A DNA stretch of 64,000 nucleotides from Pseudoclavibacter triregionum (GCA_910822395.1 OU365335.1:930001-994000); one strand, 5' to 3'. Positions 8,142 through 16,313 are shown, numbered from the stretch's first letter. Notes: generated from the letters alone by a model not told the origin. Translations and numbers: made by a program.

Positions 8142-9014
8142 ATGAAGGGGACGAGGGTCAAGGGGACGAGGGTCATTTCGGTGGCGCTGCTGGTGCTGTG
8201 CGTGGCCGTCGTCGGGATGCTGATCTTCGCGAAGGGGGAGGACGTGGACGACGAACCGGGCCGAAGGATCACCCTGCCGCCGCTCGGTGGCATCGCGGAC
8301 TACCAGATCGGTGGGGCCTACCCGCCCGACCCCGAGGTGGAGATCGTCACCAGGGACCGGTCGCAGGATCCAGTCGACGGGGTGTACTCGATCTGCTACG
8401 TCAACGCCTTCCAGGTCCAGCCCGACGAGCTCGCTCAGTGGGAGCGGGACCGTCCGGATCTGGTGCTGCGCGGCCGCGACGGAGCGGTGGTCATCGACGC
8501 CGACTGGGACGAGGCGCTTGTCGACACCTCGAGCGCCGCAGCCCGAGAGCGGCTCATGAGTGAGGTGATCGGACCGTGGCTCACGGACTGCGCGAGCCGC
8601 GGGTTCGACGCCGTTGAGCCGGACAACCTCGACAGCTTCACCCGTAGCGGCGGCGCGCTCACTCGTAGCGACAACCTGGCGCTCGCCTCGCTCATCACCT
8701 CCCAGGCCCATGACCTCGGGCTGGCCGTGGCGCAGAAGAACACTGCTGAGCTCACCGCAGCCGAGGTACGAGCGGTCGGCTTCGACTTCGCGGTCGCCGA
8801 GGACTGCGGCCGCTACTCCTGGGGCGAGGGCACCGAGTGCGACCGCTACCGCGCGATCCATGGCGGGCGCGTGATCGAGATCGAGTATGCGGACGGCGGG
8901 GTGGACGCCTTCGAGCGCGCGTGCGCCCGCGCAGACGGGCCCGCCTCGATCATGCTCAGGGACCGCGCCGTCGTGCCGCGAGGTGCTCCCGGGTACGTCT
9001 ACCGGACGTGCTGA
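8142..9014 (+). CDS. GH114 endo-alpha-1,4-polygalactosaminidase-like hydrolase
   Basis: A protein of 290 residues with an N-terminal membrane anchor (about residues 11-30) and an extracellular TIM-barrel domain. WQ-like start DYQIGG, CYVNAFQV, the acidic motif FDAVEPDNLDSF, and VAQKNTAEL with FAVAEDCGRYSWGE are typical of GH114. Family members cut galactosamine polymers such as the fungal galactosaminogalactan and related Pel-type polysaccharides. Its 3' end overlaps by 16 bases the 3' end of the spherulin-4 gene on the other strand. A 15-base duplication (AGGGGACGAGGGTCA twice) lies just inside the start, so the true start may be one unit later. Confidence 0.82.
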   Translation: MKGTRVKGTRVISVALLVLCVAVVGMLIFAKGEDVDDEPGRRITLPPLGGIADYQIGGAYPPDPEVEIVTRDRSQDPVDGVYSICYVNAFQVQPDELAQWERDRPDLVLRGRDGAVVIDADWDEALVDTSSAAARERLMSEVIGPWLTDCASRGFDAVEPDNLDSFTRSGGALTRSDNLALASLITSQAHDLGLAVAQKNTAELTAAEVRAVGFDFAVAEDCGRYSWGEGTECDRYRAIHGGRVIEIEYADGGVDAFERACARADGPASIMLRDRAVVPRGAPGYVYRTC

Positions 9015-9712
9015 GCGCGCCGCGACGTGGGCCCGAACCAGCCTACCTCACCCCACGGGTGAGGTAGGGCGCCGGGACTGACCCCGAGCAGCGTCGCGCC
9101 CAGCTCGCGGCTCCGGCGGACCACTGCGGCCACCTGGTCGGGTCGGCACCCGTGGATCAGGTGCCAGACGTCGCCGGCATCCCCGTCACTGAGCCAACCG
9201 GGCGGATCGAGCCGCAGGTGGGTTTCGACGTCGCACTCGCGCACGCAGACCGCATCGCAGAGGTCGAGCAGTGCCGGGTGGCACAGCGTGCCGGGATTGG
9301 CGGAGACCCGCGATGCGCCAGCGGAGCGGACTGCGCCGACAACCCGCTCGAACGACGCGGCTGCCGAATGGTCCAGCACACCGGTGCCGGTCACCGCGGA
9401 CGGCGCGCAGTCGAGGAAGATCGACTCGACCCCATAGAGGTCCTGCCACCGACGCACATCGGCGACGATCTCGGCGATGGCTCGGCGCCCGTAGTCCATC
9501 GGGACGTACCCGTGCACGCGGCTGCCCGGAACCCGCCCGTCCTCACGGTCGAGGAGGGCATCACGATAGGCAGAGTCGGGGGTCGAGCCAGGCCCCGAGT
9601 CGACGTTGACGACGAGGACCGACACATCGGGGCTCTGCAGGCAGCGTCGCCAGAGGCCCGGGTCCTCGACGGGATGCCGGTACAGCGGGATGCCGGCACG
9701 CATCTCGACCAT
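8999..9712 (-). CDS. Spherulation-specific family 4 protein (GH135-like)
   Basis: A protein of 237 residues beginning at ATG 9712-9710, 7 bases after the stop of the membrane-protein gene. IPLYRHP near the start, VLVVNVDSGPG, VHGYVPMDYGRR, VESIFLDCAPS and VSANPGTLCHPAL are the family's strands and acidic residues. The fungal homologue Sph3 is a GH135 N-acetylgalactosaminidase required for galactosaminogalactan. No signal peptide is visible, so it may act in the cytoplasm or leave by another route. It is the last gene of a minus-strand operon after the PelF-like and membrane proteins. Confidence 0.82.
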   Translation of the reverse strand: MVEMRAGIPLYRHPVEDPGLWRRCLQSPDVSVLVVNVDSGPGSTPDSAYRDALLDREDGRVPGSRVHGYVPMDYGRRAIAEIVADVRRWQDLYGVESIFLDCAPSAVTGTGVLDHSAAASFERVVGAVRSAGASRVSANPGTLCHPALLDLCDAVCVRECDVETHLRLDPPGWLSDGDAGDVWHLIHGCRPDQVAAVVRRSRELGATLLGVSPGALPHPWGEVGWFGPTSRRAQHVR

Positions 9713-9719
9713 TTCGGAC

Positions 9720-11069
9720 CTACCAGCTACGGGGGTGGCAGGTGGTGTCGATGGCGCGTGCCGCCGTGAGGACAACGCAGGCCGTGAGCACTGCTGCGCC
9801 CAGGGCCGTGGAGAGGTGGGTGACGGCGAGGATACCGATGAGACACAGACTCGCGAGACGCACCGCTCCCATCGCGCGTCCAGCGCGCAGCGTCATCGCC
9901 GTCGCCATGGTGAACAGCCCGAGCGCAGGGGCGATGACGAAGAAGGCGACCTCGTCGCTGACCCGTCCGGCGTCGGCGACCGACCGATGGTCGAGCGCAA
10001 CGGCAACCGTGACGGTGGTGGCGCCGGCGATGAGGCCAGCGAGGGCTAGGTAGGTCAGGGTTCGCGCGATCACCCCGGCCCGCACGGTAGACCAGGCTGA
10101 GCCGCGCCGGGTGAGAGCGCGCAGCCGGACCGCGAAGTCAACCATGATCGGGTCGCACAGAGCGGCGGCGATGACCAGGCCGAGCGAGAGCGGGATCCGC
10201 GCCCCGAGGCCGACTGAGTAGAGCGCGACGACCACTGCAGCGGAGAACAGCGCGGCCTGGACCGCGGCGACGGCGCTCGCACCGAGGTCCCGCCGGTCCG
10301 GCAGCCTCGGAGCCCGTCGACCCACGCTCGTCGTTCGCCGATAGCTCGCCGTCGCGAGGACGCAGGTTCCCACCGCGAGGGCGACCAGTGCGGCGCCGGG
10401 CAGCCAGCGTGCGCCGGCCAGGTGGCCCGTCCCGGCCGCGACGAGGCAGGCGGCGGCCAGGGCGGCCAGGACCCGCAATCGGCCGAAGACCGTGGTCATG
10501 GCCTGGGCGGCGACGAAGGGCAGCCACAGCAGGGCGATGAGGCCGACGACTACTCGGTGGTCGCCCGCCATCGCTAACACGAGGAGGATCGCTGCCGGGA
10601 CAGCGAGGATCGCCAACGCAGCGCTGCGCCTCGCTCCGTCGGCCGGCTGAGCGAGCCCGACGCGACGCCAGGCCACCGCGCCGACGAGGTTGCCGGTGAT
10701 CCAGCCGGCAAGGCCGATCGGGACGACCGCTCGCGCGACCGCCTCGATCTGCACGAGGTTGGCCGCGGCGAGGGCCACGATGAGGGCGCCGGAGAGCAGG
10801 ACCACCGCCCGCAGCCAGCCTTCCGCCCGAGGGCTGGCATCACTCCGGACCGCTCGCCGGCGGGACGTGCTGCCGGTGGGGAGGGTTCGCGCGTAGTGGT
10901 AGACGTCGGCGAAGCCGTACTCGCGCGCCATGGCATCGCTGAAGCCAGCGGCCTCGAGGCGCGCAGTGGCGTCCAGGCTGTCCACCGTACCGGCGACGAG
11001 TCTGGCGTGCCGCGCGGCCCGGCGGCTCGCGACGGGTCCGTCGAGTCGCTCGGAGAAGGAGGCGCTCAC
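9720..11069 (-). CDS. Polytopic membrane protein of exopolysaccharide locus (PelG-like position)
   Basis: A protein of 449 residues. The first 75 or so are soluble (with FSDAMAREYGFADVYHYARTL), followed by 11-12 hydrophobic segments spread to the C-terminus. GTG at 11069-11067 overlaps the stop of the PelF-like gene (GTGA), which fixes the start and shows an operon. No family is certain from the sequence. Position after a PelF-like glycosyltransferase and before a spherulin-4 protein suggests a flippase or synthase subunit in the place PelG holds in Pel operons; that is inference. With the upstream gene cut by an IS, its expression is in doubt. Confidence 0.7.
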   Translation of the reverse strand: MSASFSERLDGPVASRRAARHARLVAGTVDSLDATARLEAAGFSDAMAREYGFADVYHYARTLPTGSTSRRRAVRSDASPRAEGWLRAVVLLSGALIVALAAANLVQIEAVARAVVPIGLAGWITGNLVGAVAWRRVGLAQPADGARRSAALAILAVPAAILLVLAMAGDHRVVVGLIALLWLPFVAAQAMTTVFGRLRVLAALAAACLVAAGTGHLAGARWLPGAALVALAVGTCVLATASYRRTTSVGRRAPRLPDRRDLGASAVAAVQAALFSAAVVVALYSVGLGARIPLSLGLVIAAALCDPIMVDFAVRLRALTRRGSAWSTVRAGVIARTLTYLALAGLIAGATTVTVAVALDHRSVADAGRVSDEVAFFVIAPALGLFTMATAMTLRAGRAMGAVRLASLCLIGILAVTHLSTALGAAVLTACVVLTAARAIDTTCHPRSW

Positions 11070-11781
11070 GAGCTCGACCCTAGCGGACGAACGACCGGAC
11101 CGGCTGGTCGAGCATCCGCGGTGGGCGCCACGGAGGCCGGCAGGAACGCCGCGGGCGTCGTTTCCCCTTCGCCGGCGAGCTCGGCATACCAGCGGCGGAA
11201 CGAACCGACGCAGCTCTGCAGGGTGAGGTGCTCTTGGGCGTGCCGACGGGCTGCCGCGCCGACGCGCGCCCGGTGGGCCCGGTCGGTCAGGAGGCGGATG
11301 CACTCGGTGGCGAAGGCTTCCGGGTCCTTCGGCGGCACGAGGGCACCGCGGTCGCCGGATCGCCCGACGAGCTCGACGACGCCGCCGACATCGGTGCTCA
11401 CGGTGGCCTTGCCGCTCATCATCGCCTCGATGAGGGTCAGCGGCAGCCCTTCGGAGACGGAGGACAGGGCGACGACGTGGCCGGCGAGGAGCGCCGGGCG
11501 TGAGCCCTCGCTCGGGCCCTCCCAGGTCACGGCGTCCTCGATGCCCAGGCTGGCACTCTCGGCGAGCAGGTCAGCCTGGTATGCCGCCGCGGAGTCAGAG
11601 CAGGGTCCGAAGATGCGCAACCGCGCCTGGGGGACCTTTGTCCGGACGAGGGCGAAGGCGCGCAGCAGGGTATGCAGGTCCTTCAGCGGGTCGATACGGC
11701 CGACGAAGCTGATCGTCGGGACGTCCGGCTCGGTCTCGATCGGCGGGTACGCCGTTGGGGCGACGCCGTTGAGCACCGGGC
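11066..11781 (-). pseudogene. PelF-like GT4 glycosyltransferase, 5'-truncated by IS5 element
   Basis: About 238 codons remain. They form the C-terminal Rossmann half of a GT-B enzyme: FVGRIDPLKDLHTLLRAF, RLRIFGP, VTWEGPSEG, VALSSVSEGLPLTLIEAMMSGKATVSTDVGGV, and a C-terminal helix region. The VGRIDPLKDLHTLLRAFALVR signature is that of PelF, which polymerises Pel with UDP-sugars. The acceptor half (around 250 residues) is gone: the frame runs straight into the terminal inverted repeat of the IS at 11784. A GTG at 11776 could start a 237-residue fragment, but it would lack half the active cleft. The downstream genes were coupled to it. Confidence 0.83.
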
Positions 11782-11832
11782 TAGGCCGTGTTGCTAAATG
11801 CTGGTTCGGGGCCTTCGGGTGATCCTTGAGTC

Positions 11833-12222
11833 GTGTCGCGAGATGTCATCACGGACGAGGTCTGGGAGCTGATCCGGGACGTGTTCCCGCCGGTGAGGAC
11901 ACGGGGCCGTCCTCCGGTGGATCGGCGCACGGTGGTCGAGGCGACCGCGTGGCGGTTCCGCACGGGATCGGCGTGGCGAGACCTGCCCGATCGGTTCGGG
12001 AGCTGGAACACGATCTACAAGAACTTCCGCCGGTGGGCGAGCGACGGCGTCTGGGAGGACCTGCTCACCCATGTGCAGAAGCGGGCGTCGCTCGCTGGCG
12101 AGATCGACTGGGTCGTGTCGGTGGATTCCTCGATCGCGCGTGTCCATCAGCATGGCGCGACCTTGCCCCGGGTCACAGGGGGATCCGTCGAACTACAAGA
12201 AGTCCGGGCCGGAGCCTCCTGA
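11833..12222 (+). CDS. IS5-family transposase, first frame (OrfA)
   Basis: This frame gives the N-terminal domain (ITDEVWELIRDVFPPV, RFRTGSAWRDLPDRFGSWNTIYKNFRRW) and the first catalytic Asp in DWVVSVDSSIARVHQH. Family similarity ends near 12170, shortly after ATLPR, where the reading changes frame. Elements of the IS427 group often join two such frames by programmed ribosomal frameshifting. Whether the change here is programmed or a mutation cannot be told from one copy. Confidence 0.8.
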   Translation: MSRDVITDEVWELIRDVFPPVRTRGRPPVDRRTVVEATAWRFRTGSAWRDLPDRFGSWNTIYKNFRRWASDGVWEDLLTHVQKRASLAGEIDWVVSVDSSIARVHQHGATLPRVTGGSVELQEVRAGAS

Positions 12223-12697
12223 CCACGCGATCGGCCGGTCACGGGGTGGTTTGACGACGAAGATCCATCTCGTCTGCGACGGGCAGGCCCGGGCGCTGGC
12301 GTTCGTCCTCACTGGCGGGCAGGTCGCAGACACGAGCATGTTCACCTGCGTACTCGACGAGATCCACGTCCCCGGCCGAGGGCCTGTGCGCACGAGACCG
12401 GACCGGGTGCTCGCGGACAAGGGCTACCCGTCGAAGAAGAACCGGGCCTGGCTGCGCGAGCGCGGCGTCAAGGCCACGATCCCCGAACGGGGCGACCAGA
12501 TCGCGCACCGCCGCGAGCGGCCGGGCCGTCCGATCGACTTCGGCGATGACCAGCGGGAGCGTTACAAGGGCCGCAACGTCGTCGAGCGGTGCTTCAACTT
12601 CGTGAAGCAGTGGCGAGGACTCGCTTCCCGCTACGACAAGACTGCCCGGTCATACGCGGCAGGGATCTGCCTCTCCGCCGCTCTGCAATGGATTTAG
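12170..12697 (+). CDS. IS5-family transposase, second frame (OrfB)
   Basis: From about 12170 the next frame reads SNYKKSGPEPPDHAIGRSRGGLTTKIH, then the second catalytic Asp in VLADKGYPSKKNRAWL and the Glu in RNVVERCFNFVKQWRGLASRYDK, ending at TAG 12695-12697, ten bases before the IS end. All DDE parts of the transposase are therefore present across the two frames. No separate start with a ribosome binding site is obvious, so expression as a fusion with OrfA is the likely mode. Confidence 0.8.
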   Translation, partial: GSQGDPSNYKKSGPEPPDHAIGRSRGGLTTKIHLVCDGQARALAFVLTGGQVADTSMFTCVLDEIHVPGRGPVRTRPDRVLADKGYPSKKNRAWLRERGVKATIPERGDQIAHRRERPGRPIDFGDDQRERYKGRNVVERCFNFVKQWRGLASRYDKTARSYAAGICLSAALQWI

Positions 12698-12706
12698 CAA
12701 CACGTC

Positions 12707-13048
12707 CTAGCGCGCTGGCGCGATGAGCCCTGCGAGCTCGGCGAGCCGCTCGGGCACAGGCGAGTAGAGGCTCCACGTGCCGCGGCGCTCGCGAGTGAGG
12801 AAGCCGGCGTCGGTGAGCACCTTGAGGTGGTGCGAGACCGTGGGCTGGTGCAGGCCGAGCTCGGCGACGAGGGCCTTCACGGTGACGCCGTCGGGGTCGA
12901 GCGAGGCGAGGGAGAGGATTCGGACGCGGGCCGCGTCGGCGAGCACGTGGAAGGCGTGCGCGAGGCGGGTCGCCTCGGCGGCGGCGAGCGGCTCGGTGCC
13001 GTCGGTGCCGGGCCATGCGGCGGACTTCGGAAGACGCGCGGTGCTCAT
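12707..13048 (-). CDS. ArsR-family helix-turn-helix regulator
   Basis: A protein of 113 residues with the winged-helix core of ArsR/SmtB regulators: AHAFHVLADAARVRILSLL-like helix, VKALVAELGLHQPTVSHHLKVLTDAGFLTRERRGTWSLYSPVPERLAEL. No metal-binding CxC is seen, so it may sense something other than metals or be a non-metal ArsR. ATG 13048 is preferred to ATG 13060 because GAGG precedes it by 8 bases. Its stop codon TAG lies exactly on the IS5 boundary (C from the element, TA from the target), so the C-terminus appears natural only if the original target was CTAG. Confidence 0.85.
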   Translation of the reverse strand: MSTARLPKSAAWPGTDGTEPLAAAEATRLAHAFHVLADAARVRILSLASLDPDGVTVKALVAELGLHQPTVSHHLKVLTDAGFLTRERRGTWSLYSPVPERLAELAGLIAPAR

Positions 13049-13241
13049 GGTATGCCTCATTGCTGTGGGGAGTGCCTCGAGCCTAGTCGCGAGGGGGCGC
13101 GACCCGGTCGGTAAGCGCCGGTCGGCGGACCTGCAGATGCTCAGAACGTCCTGATGGCAACGCTAAGCCTGGTCGATCCGCGCAAGCTGGGCATCTGCCT
13201 CGGACCCGCCTCGGTCAATACCTCGACGTCGGGTCGCGGGC

Positions 13242-13724
13242 CTACGCCTCCGGCGCCGGGTGGCGCTCGCCCGCGAGGAGCTTGCCGCAGATGGCCTGGA
13301 GGGCCGCGAGATCCGACTCGTCGAGCACACCGAGGCGCTCCTCGATGCTGCGCATGTGGACCGCCGCGGAGCGCTGGAACTCCTCCAGCCCGAACGGCGT
13401 GAGGCAGCAGATCGCGCCGCGCGCGTCATCCGGGTCGCCGCACTTCTCGAGCAGGCCCCGCGCGACGAGGCGATCGACGAGGCGGCTCACCGACGACTGC
13501 GTGATGAGCACGTTCCGGTTGAGCTCGCGCAGGCGGATGCGCCGCTCGGGCTCGCGCGCGACGTTGAAGAGCACGTCGTACTCGTTCATCGTCATGCCCT
13601 GCCTCGTGAAGTCCATTCGCAGGTCGCGCATGACGGACACCTGGGCGCGGAAGAGCGCCTCCCACGCATCGACGGGCGTCGCGGCGCGCGGCGCGGCCGC
13701 GGCGGAAGGGCTGATCTCCGGCAT
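13242..13724 (-). CDS. MarR-family transcriptional regulator
   Basis: A protein of 160 residues with a central winged helix: MTMNEYDVLFNVAREPERRIRLRELNRNVLITQSSVSRLVDRLVARGLLEKCGDPDDARGAICCLTPFG. The DxRxxxxxLT-type wing motif is present as DDARGAICCLT. MarR proteins are dimers that repress efflux or stress genes until a small phenolic ligand binds. No transporter or oxidoreductase target lies directly beside it. TAGACT lies 9 bases before the ATG, with a G-run between. The 193 bases between it and the arsR gene contain no further feature that I can name. Confidence 0.87.
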   Translation of the reverse strand: MPEISPSAAAAPRAATPVDAWEALFRAQVSVMRDLRMDFTRQGMTMNEYDVLFNVAREPERRIRLRELNRNVLITQSSVSRLVDRLVARGLLEKCGDPDDARGAICCLTPFGLEEFQRSAAVHMRSIEERLGVLDESDLAALQAICGKLLAGERHPAPEA

Positions 13725-13774
13725 GATCCCCCCAGTCTACGAGCGGGGCCGGATCCCCGGAATCGAGGGAAGGC

Positions 13775-14644
13775 CTAGAAGCGCTCCGGCGAGCGGCCGG
13801 GCGCGAGGAGGATCTCCACATCCGCGTGCCGATCGAAGCGGTAGCCGACGCCGCGGACGGTCCGCACGATGTCGGCGTAGCCGCCGAGGCGCGCGCGGAG
13901 GCGTCCCACGTGGACGTCGATCGTGCGGTCGCTCGGGCGCTCGCCGTCCTCGGCGCGCCAGACGAGGTCGAGCAGCTCGGCGCGGCTCACGGCGCGGCCC
14001 TCGCGCAGCACGAGCGCCTGGAGCAGCTCGTACTCGGTGTAGGTCGCGTGGACGTTCTCGCCGTCGATGAGGATGCGGCGGCGGGTCGTGTCGACCGTGA
14101 CGCCCTCGATGCCCTCCTCGACGAGCTCGCGGCGGCCGCCGGGACGGTGAGTCAGGTGGCTGCGGCGGGAGCGCTCGTCGGCCTCCCGGCGCTCGCGGGC
14201 CTCGCGCTCCTCCTGCGCGCGGCGGCGGGCCGCGTGCGCCTCGGGCTCGCCGAGGGCGAGGCGCACGACGTCGACGTCGCGCCCTCCGGCGCCCGCCGGC
14301 GCGAGGGCCACGGCGGCGTGGGTCGTAGCGCTCGGGGCGAGCTCGGCTGCGAGCTTGCGGAGCGCCGCGACGAGCTCGCCCAGGGCGACGCCGTCCTCGA
14401 GGGCCTTGGCCTCGTCGAGGCCGACGTAGAGGGCGAAGCCGCGCGCTTCGGCGGCCGGGGCTCGGTGCCGTGGATGGGAGGCAGGCGCGGCACCTCGAGC
14501 AGCGTCGAGGGCGAACGAGCCCTCGATGTCGGCGCGGCGGGCGGCGCCGATGGGCGTGACGTTCGACTGGGCGAAGTTCGGCTGGGCGAGATTCGGCTGC
14601 GCGCGATTCGACGGGCCGAGGTGCGACGGGGCGAGGTGCGACAT
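13775..14644 (-). CDS. Winged-helix (OmpR/PhoB-type) DNA-binding regulator without receiver domain
   Basis: A protein of 289 residues. The C-terminal 95 residues are an OmpR-type winged helix (FTYTEYELLQALVL-like, GRAVSRAELLDLVWR, RTIDVHVGRLRARLG, IVRTVRGVGYRF). No phospho-acceptor receiver is present. Instead residues 65-125 hold a small domain (GFALYVGLDEAKALEDGV...LAAELAPSATTHAAVALAP) that I recognise from similar Microbacteriaceae proteins but cannot assign a function. A highly charged helix (residues 137-165) links the two. The first 30 residues are five-residue repeats (SHLAP, SHLGP, SNRAQ, PNLAQ, PNFAQ). It probably binds direct-repeat DNA; the signal is unknown. Confidence 0.8.
   Translation of the reverse strand: MSHLAPSHLGPSNRAQPNLAQPNFAQSNVTPIGAARRADIEGSFALDAARGAAPASHPRHRAPAAEARGFALYVGLDEAKALEDGVALGELVAALRKLAAELAPSATTHAAVALAPAGAGGRDVDVVRLALGEPEAHAARRRAQEEREARERREADERSRRSHLTHRPGGRRELVEEGIEGVTVDTTRRRILIDGENVHATYTEYELLQALVLREGRAVSRAELLDLVWRAEDGERPSDRTIDVHVGRLRARLGGYADIVRTVRGVGYRFDRHADVEILLAPGRSPERF
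14561..14644 (-). repeat. 15-bp in-frame repeats at start of winged-helix gene
   Basis: The first 84 bases of the gene are five to six imperfect 15-bp units of the form TCGAACCTCGCCCAG. Slippage among them would change protein length in steps of five residues without a frameshift. Confidence 0.5.
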
Positions 14645-15083
14645 GGGCGGGTGACCTTCCGGTGCGGCGCCGGGGCCCGGGCGGATGATCTCGGGTGAGG
14701 ATCAGCGGGCGGCGGCGGATGCGCGGCGCTGGCGGAGAGCGCGGAACGCGGGAGCAGGGCGAGCGGGGAACGCAGCCGGGGGATCCGGCTGGGGGAGCGC
14801 CTCGTCCGGGAGCGAAGCTCGACCGGTCTGATCTCGTCTCAGCGGGGGCGCTCGAGCAGACTCGAGTCGCTAGCGCATTCGACAGCGCTCGGCGCGAGTC
14901 GGCATCATCATGCCGAACTCTCCCGTCGCCGCGAGGGCGGGCAGGGGGCGCGTCGAGATGGTCATGCGGATAAGTATTCGCCCGAGGATGGCCGCGCGTC
15001 AAGCCCGCGAGCCGCATCGGCCCGCGCCGGAACACCTGTTCATCAGACCAGACGGGAGACCAGGCGGGGCGCTGCCGGGCCTC
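14645..15083. other. Intergenic region between winged-helix gene and upp
   Basis: No open frame here has a credible start or codon pattern. It should contain the promoter of the winged-helix gene near its left end. The only ordered signal I find is the dyad at 14966-14981. Confidence 0.5.
14966..14981. promoter_or_regulatory. Palindromic operator candidate
   Basis: GCGGATAAGTATTCGC is a dyad of the form GCGnATAnnTATnCGC in an otherwise very GC-rich gap. The AT-rich core makes it stand out as a possible regulator site. The bound protein is unknown. Confidence 0.35.
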
Positions 15084-15719
15084 CTACTTCGCCGTCCCGT
15101 AGAGGCGGTCGCCCGCGTCGCCGAGGCCCGGCATGATGTAGCCGACCTCGTTGAGCCCGTCGTCGACGGCGCCGACGACGAGCGTGAAGTCGCGGTCGCC
15201 GACGGCCTCGCGCATCCTCTCGATGCCCTCGGGCGCGGCGACGAGGCAGATCGCGGTGACGTCGACGGCGCCGGCCTCGAAGAGGTAGTCGACCGTGGCG
15301 GCGAGCGATCCGCCCGTCGCGAGCATCGGGTCGAGCACGAAGCACTGGCGGTTCGAGAGGTCCTCGGGCAGGCGGTTCGCGTAGGTCTCGGGCTCGAGCG
15401 TGTCCTCGTTGCGGCGGATGCCGATGAAGCCCACCTCGCAGCTCGGCACGAGCTTCACGAAGCCGTCGAGCATGCCGAGGCCGGCGCGGATGATCGGCAC
15501 CGCGAGGGGGAGGGGCTGCGAGATGTGCAGGCCCGTCGTCTCGGCGACCGGGGTCTGGATGCGGATCTCCTCGGTGCGGACGTCGCGCGTGGCCTCGTAG
15601 GAGAGGAGCGTCACGAGCTCCTCGACGAGCTGGCGGAAGGTCGGCGAGGGGGTCGTCTCGTCGCGGAGCACCGTGAGCTTGTGGGTGATGAGGGGGTGGT
15701 CGGCGACGTGGATGCGCAT
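15084..15719 (-). CDS. upp: Uracil phosphoribosyltransferase
   Basis: A protein of 211 residues, the normal length. It converts uracil and PRPP to UMP in pyrimidine salvage. Visible motifs include the N-terminal [53 protein letters not shown], the PRPP-binding loop [14 protein letters not shown] (DPMLATGGS), and the uracil-binding C-terminus [18 protein letters not shown]. The start ATG 15719-15717 is 6 bases after TACGCT (15731-15726), a leaderless arrangement. It is divergent from tadA, with a palindromic repeat in the shared gap. Confidence 0.97.
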   Translation of the reverse strand: MRIHVADHPLITHKLTVLRDETTPSPTFRQLVEELVTLLSYEATRDVRTEEIRIQTPVAETTGLHISQPLPLAVPIIRAGLGMLDGFVKLVPSCEVGFIGIRRNEDTLEPETYANRLPEDLSNRQCFVLDPMLATGGSLAATVDYLFEAGAVDVTAICLVAAPEGIERMREAVGDRDFTLVVGAVDDGLNEVGYIMPGLGDAGDRLYGTAK

Positions 15720-15748
15720 GCTCCGAGCGTAGCCGCGGCGGGCGGCGC

Positions 15749-15803
15749 TTTCGAGACGCGGCCGGTGGTTTCGAGACGCGGCCCGCGGCCGCTCCTCAAC
15801 CGC
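15749..15803. repeat. GGTTTCGAGACG-type intergenic repeat (copy 1)
   Basis: Contains TTTCGAGACGCGGCC twice, followed by GCGGCCGCTCCTCAACCGCC. The same pair of blocks recurs at 40160-40245, 51760-51848 and 53944-54036, always between genes. Confidence 0.7.
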
Positions 15804-15830
15804 CTCGGTCCTGTGCGGCACGATGGACGC

Positions 15831-16292
15831 ATGCGCCACTCCGATCGGGACCTCGCCCTCATGCGGGAGGCGCTCGCCGAGGGCCTCGCGGCGAGCGCTC
15901 ACGGCGACGTGCCCATCGGCGCGCTCGTGCTCGGCCCCGACTGCGCGGTCATCGGGCGCGGTCGCAACGAGCGCGAGCTCCACGGCGATCCCACCGCCCA
16001 CGCCGAGATCGTCGCGATGCGCGAGGCCGCGCGGGCGCTCGGCACCTGGCGCCTCGACGGCTGCGAGCTGGTCGTCACCCTCGAGCCCTGCGCGATGTGC
16101 GCGGGCGCGGCGCTCTCGGCCCGCATCGGCCGCATCGTCTACGGCGCCTGGGACGACAAGGCGGGCGCGGTCGGCAGCGTCTACGACCTCGTGCGGGATC
16201 GCCGCCTGCCGCAGCGCGCCGAGGTCATCGCGGGCGTGCTCGCCGAGGAGTGCGCGGAGCCGCTGCGGGAGTTCTTCGAGAGCGCGCGCTGA
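15831..16292 (+). CDS. tadA: tRNA adenosine(34) deaminase
   Basis: A protein of 153 residues with the cytidine/deoxycytidylate deaminase zinc site: [10 protein letters not shown] (the catalytic Glu follows the zinc His) and the paired cysteines in [38 protein letters not shown] and [16 protein letters not shown] are TadA signatures that bind the tRNA anticodon loop. It converts A34 to inosine in tRNA-Arg(ACG), and that tRNA is encoded at 5122 in this window. The IS481 element begins 21 bases after the stop, leaving the gene intact. Confidence 0.96.
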   Translation: MRHSDRDLALMREALAEGLAASAHGDVPIGALVLGPDCAVIGRGRNERELHGDPTAHAEIVAMREAARALGTWRLDGCELVVTLEPCAMCAGAALSARIGRIVYGAWDDKAGAVGSVYDLVRDRRLPQRAEVIAGVLAEECAEPLREFFESAR

Positions 16293-16313
16293 GCGAGCCC
16301 GGCGCTCGCTAGT

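Larger units (their letters stand above)
11784..12707 (+). mobile_element. IS5-family (IS427-like) insertion sequence
   Basis: A 924-base element with terminal repeats GGCCGTGTTGCTAAA at the left and, inverted, GGACGTGTTGCTAAA at the right (one mismatch in 15). TA at 11782-11783 and at 12708-12709 would be the 2-base target duplication, within CTAG on both sides. Two overlapping transposase frames run left to right. The left flank is the interior of a PelF-like gene and the right flank is the stop codon of an arsR-type gene, so the two flanks were probably not adjacent before; see findings. Confidence 0.85.

Noticed and set aside
14695-14973. A possible 92-codon plus-strand gene in the gap before upp
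   Set aside because: No ribosome binding site, no family likeness and codon use unlike neighbours.
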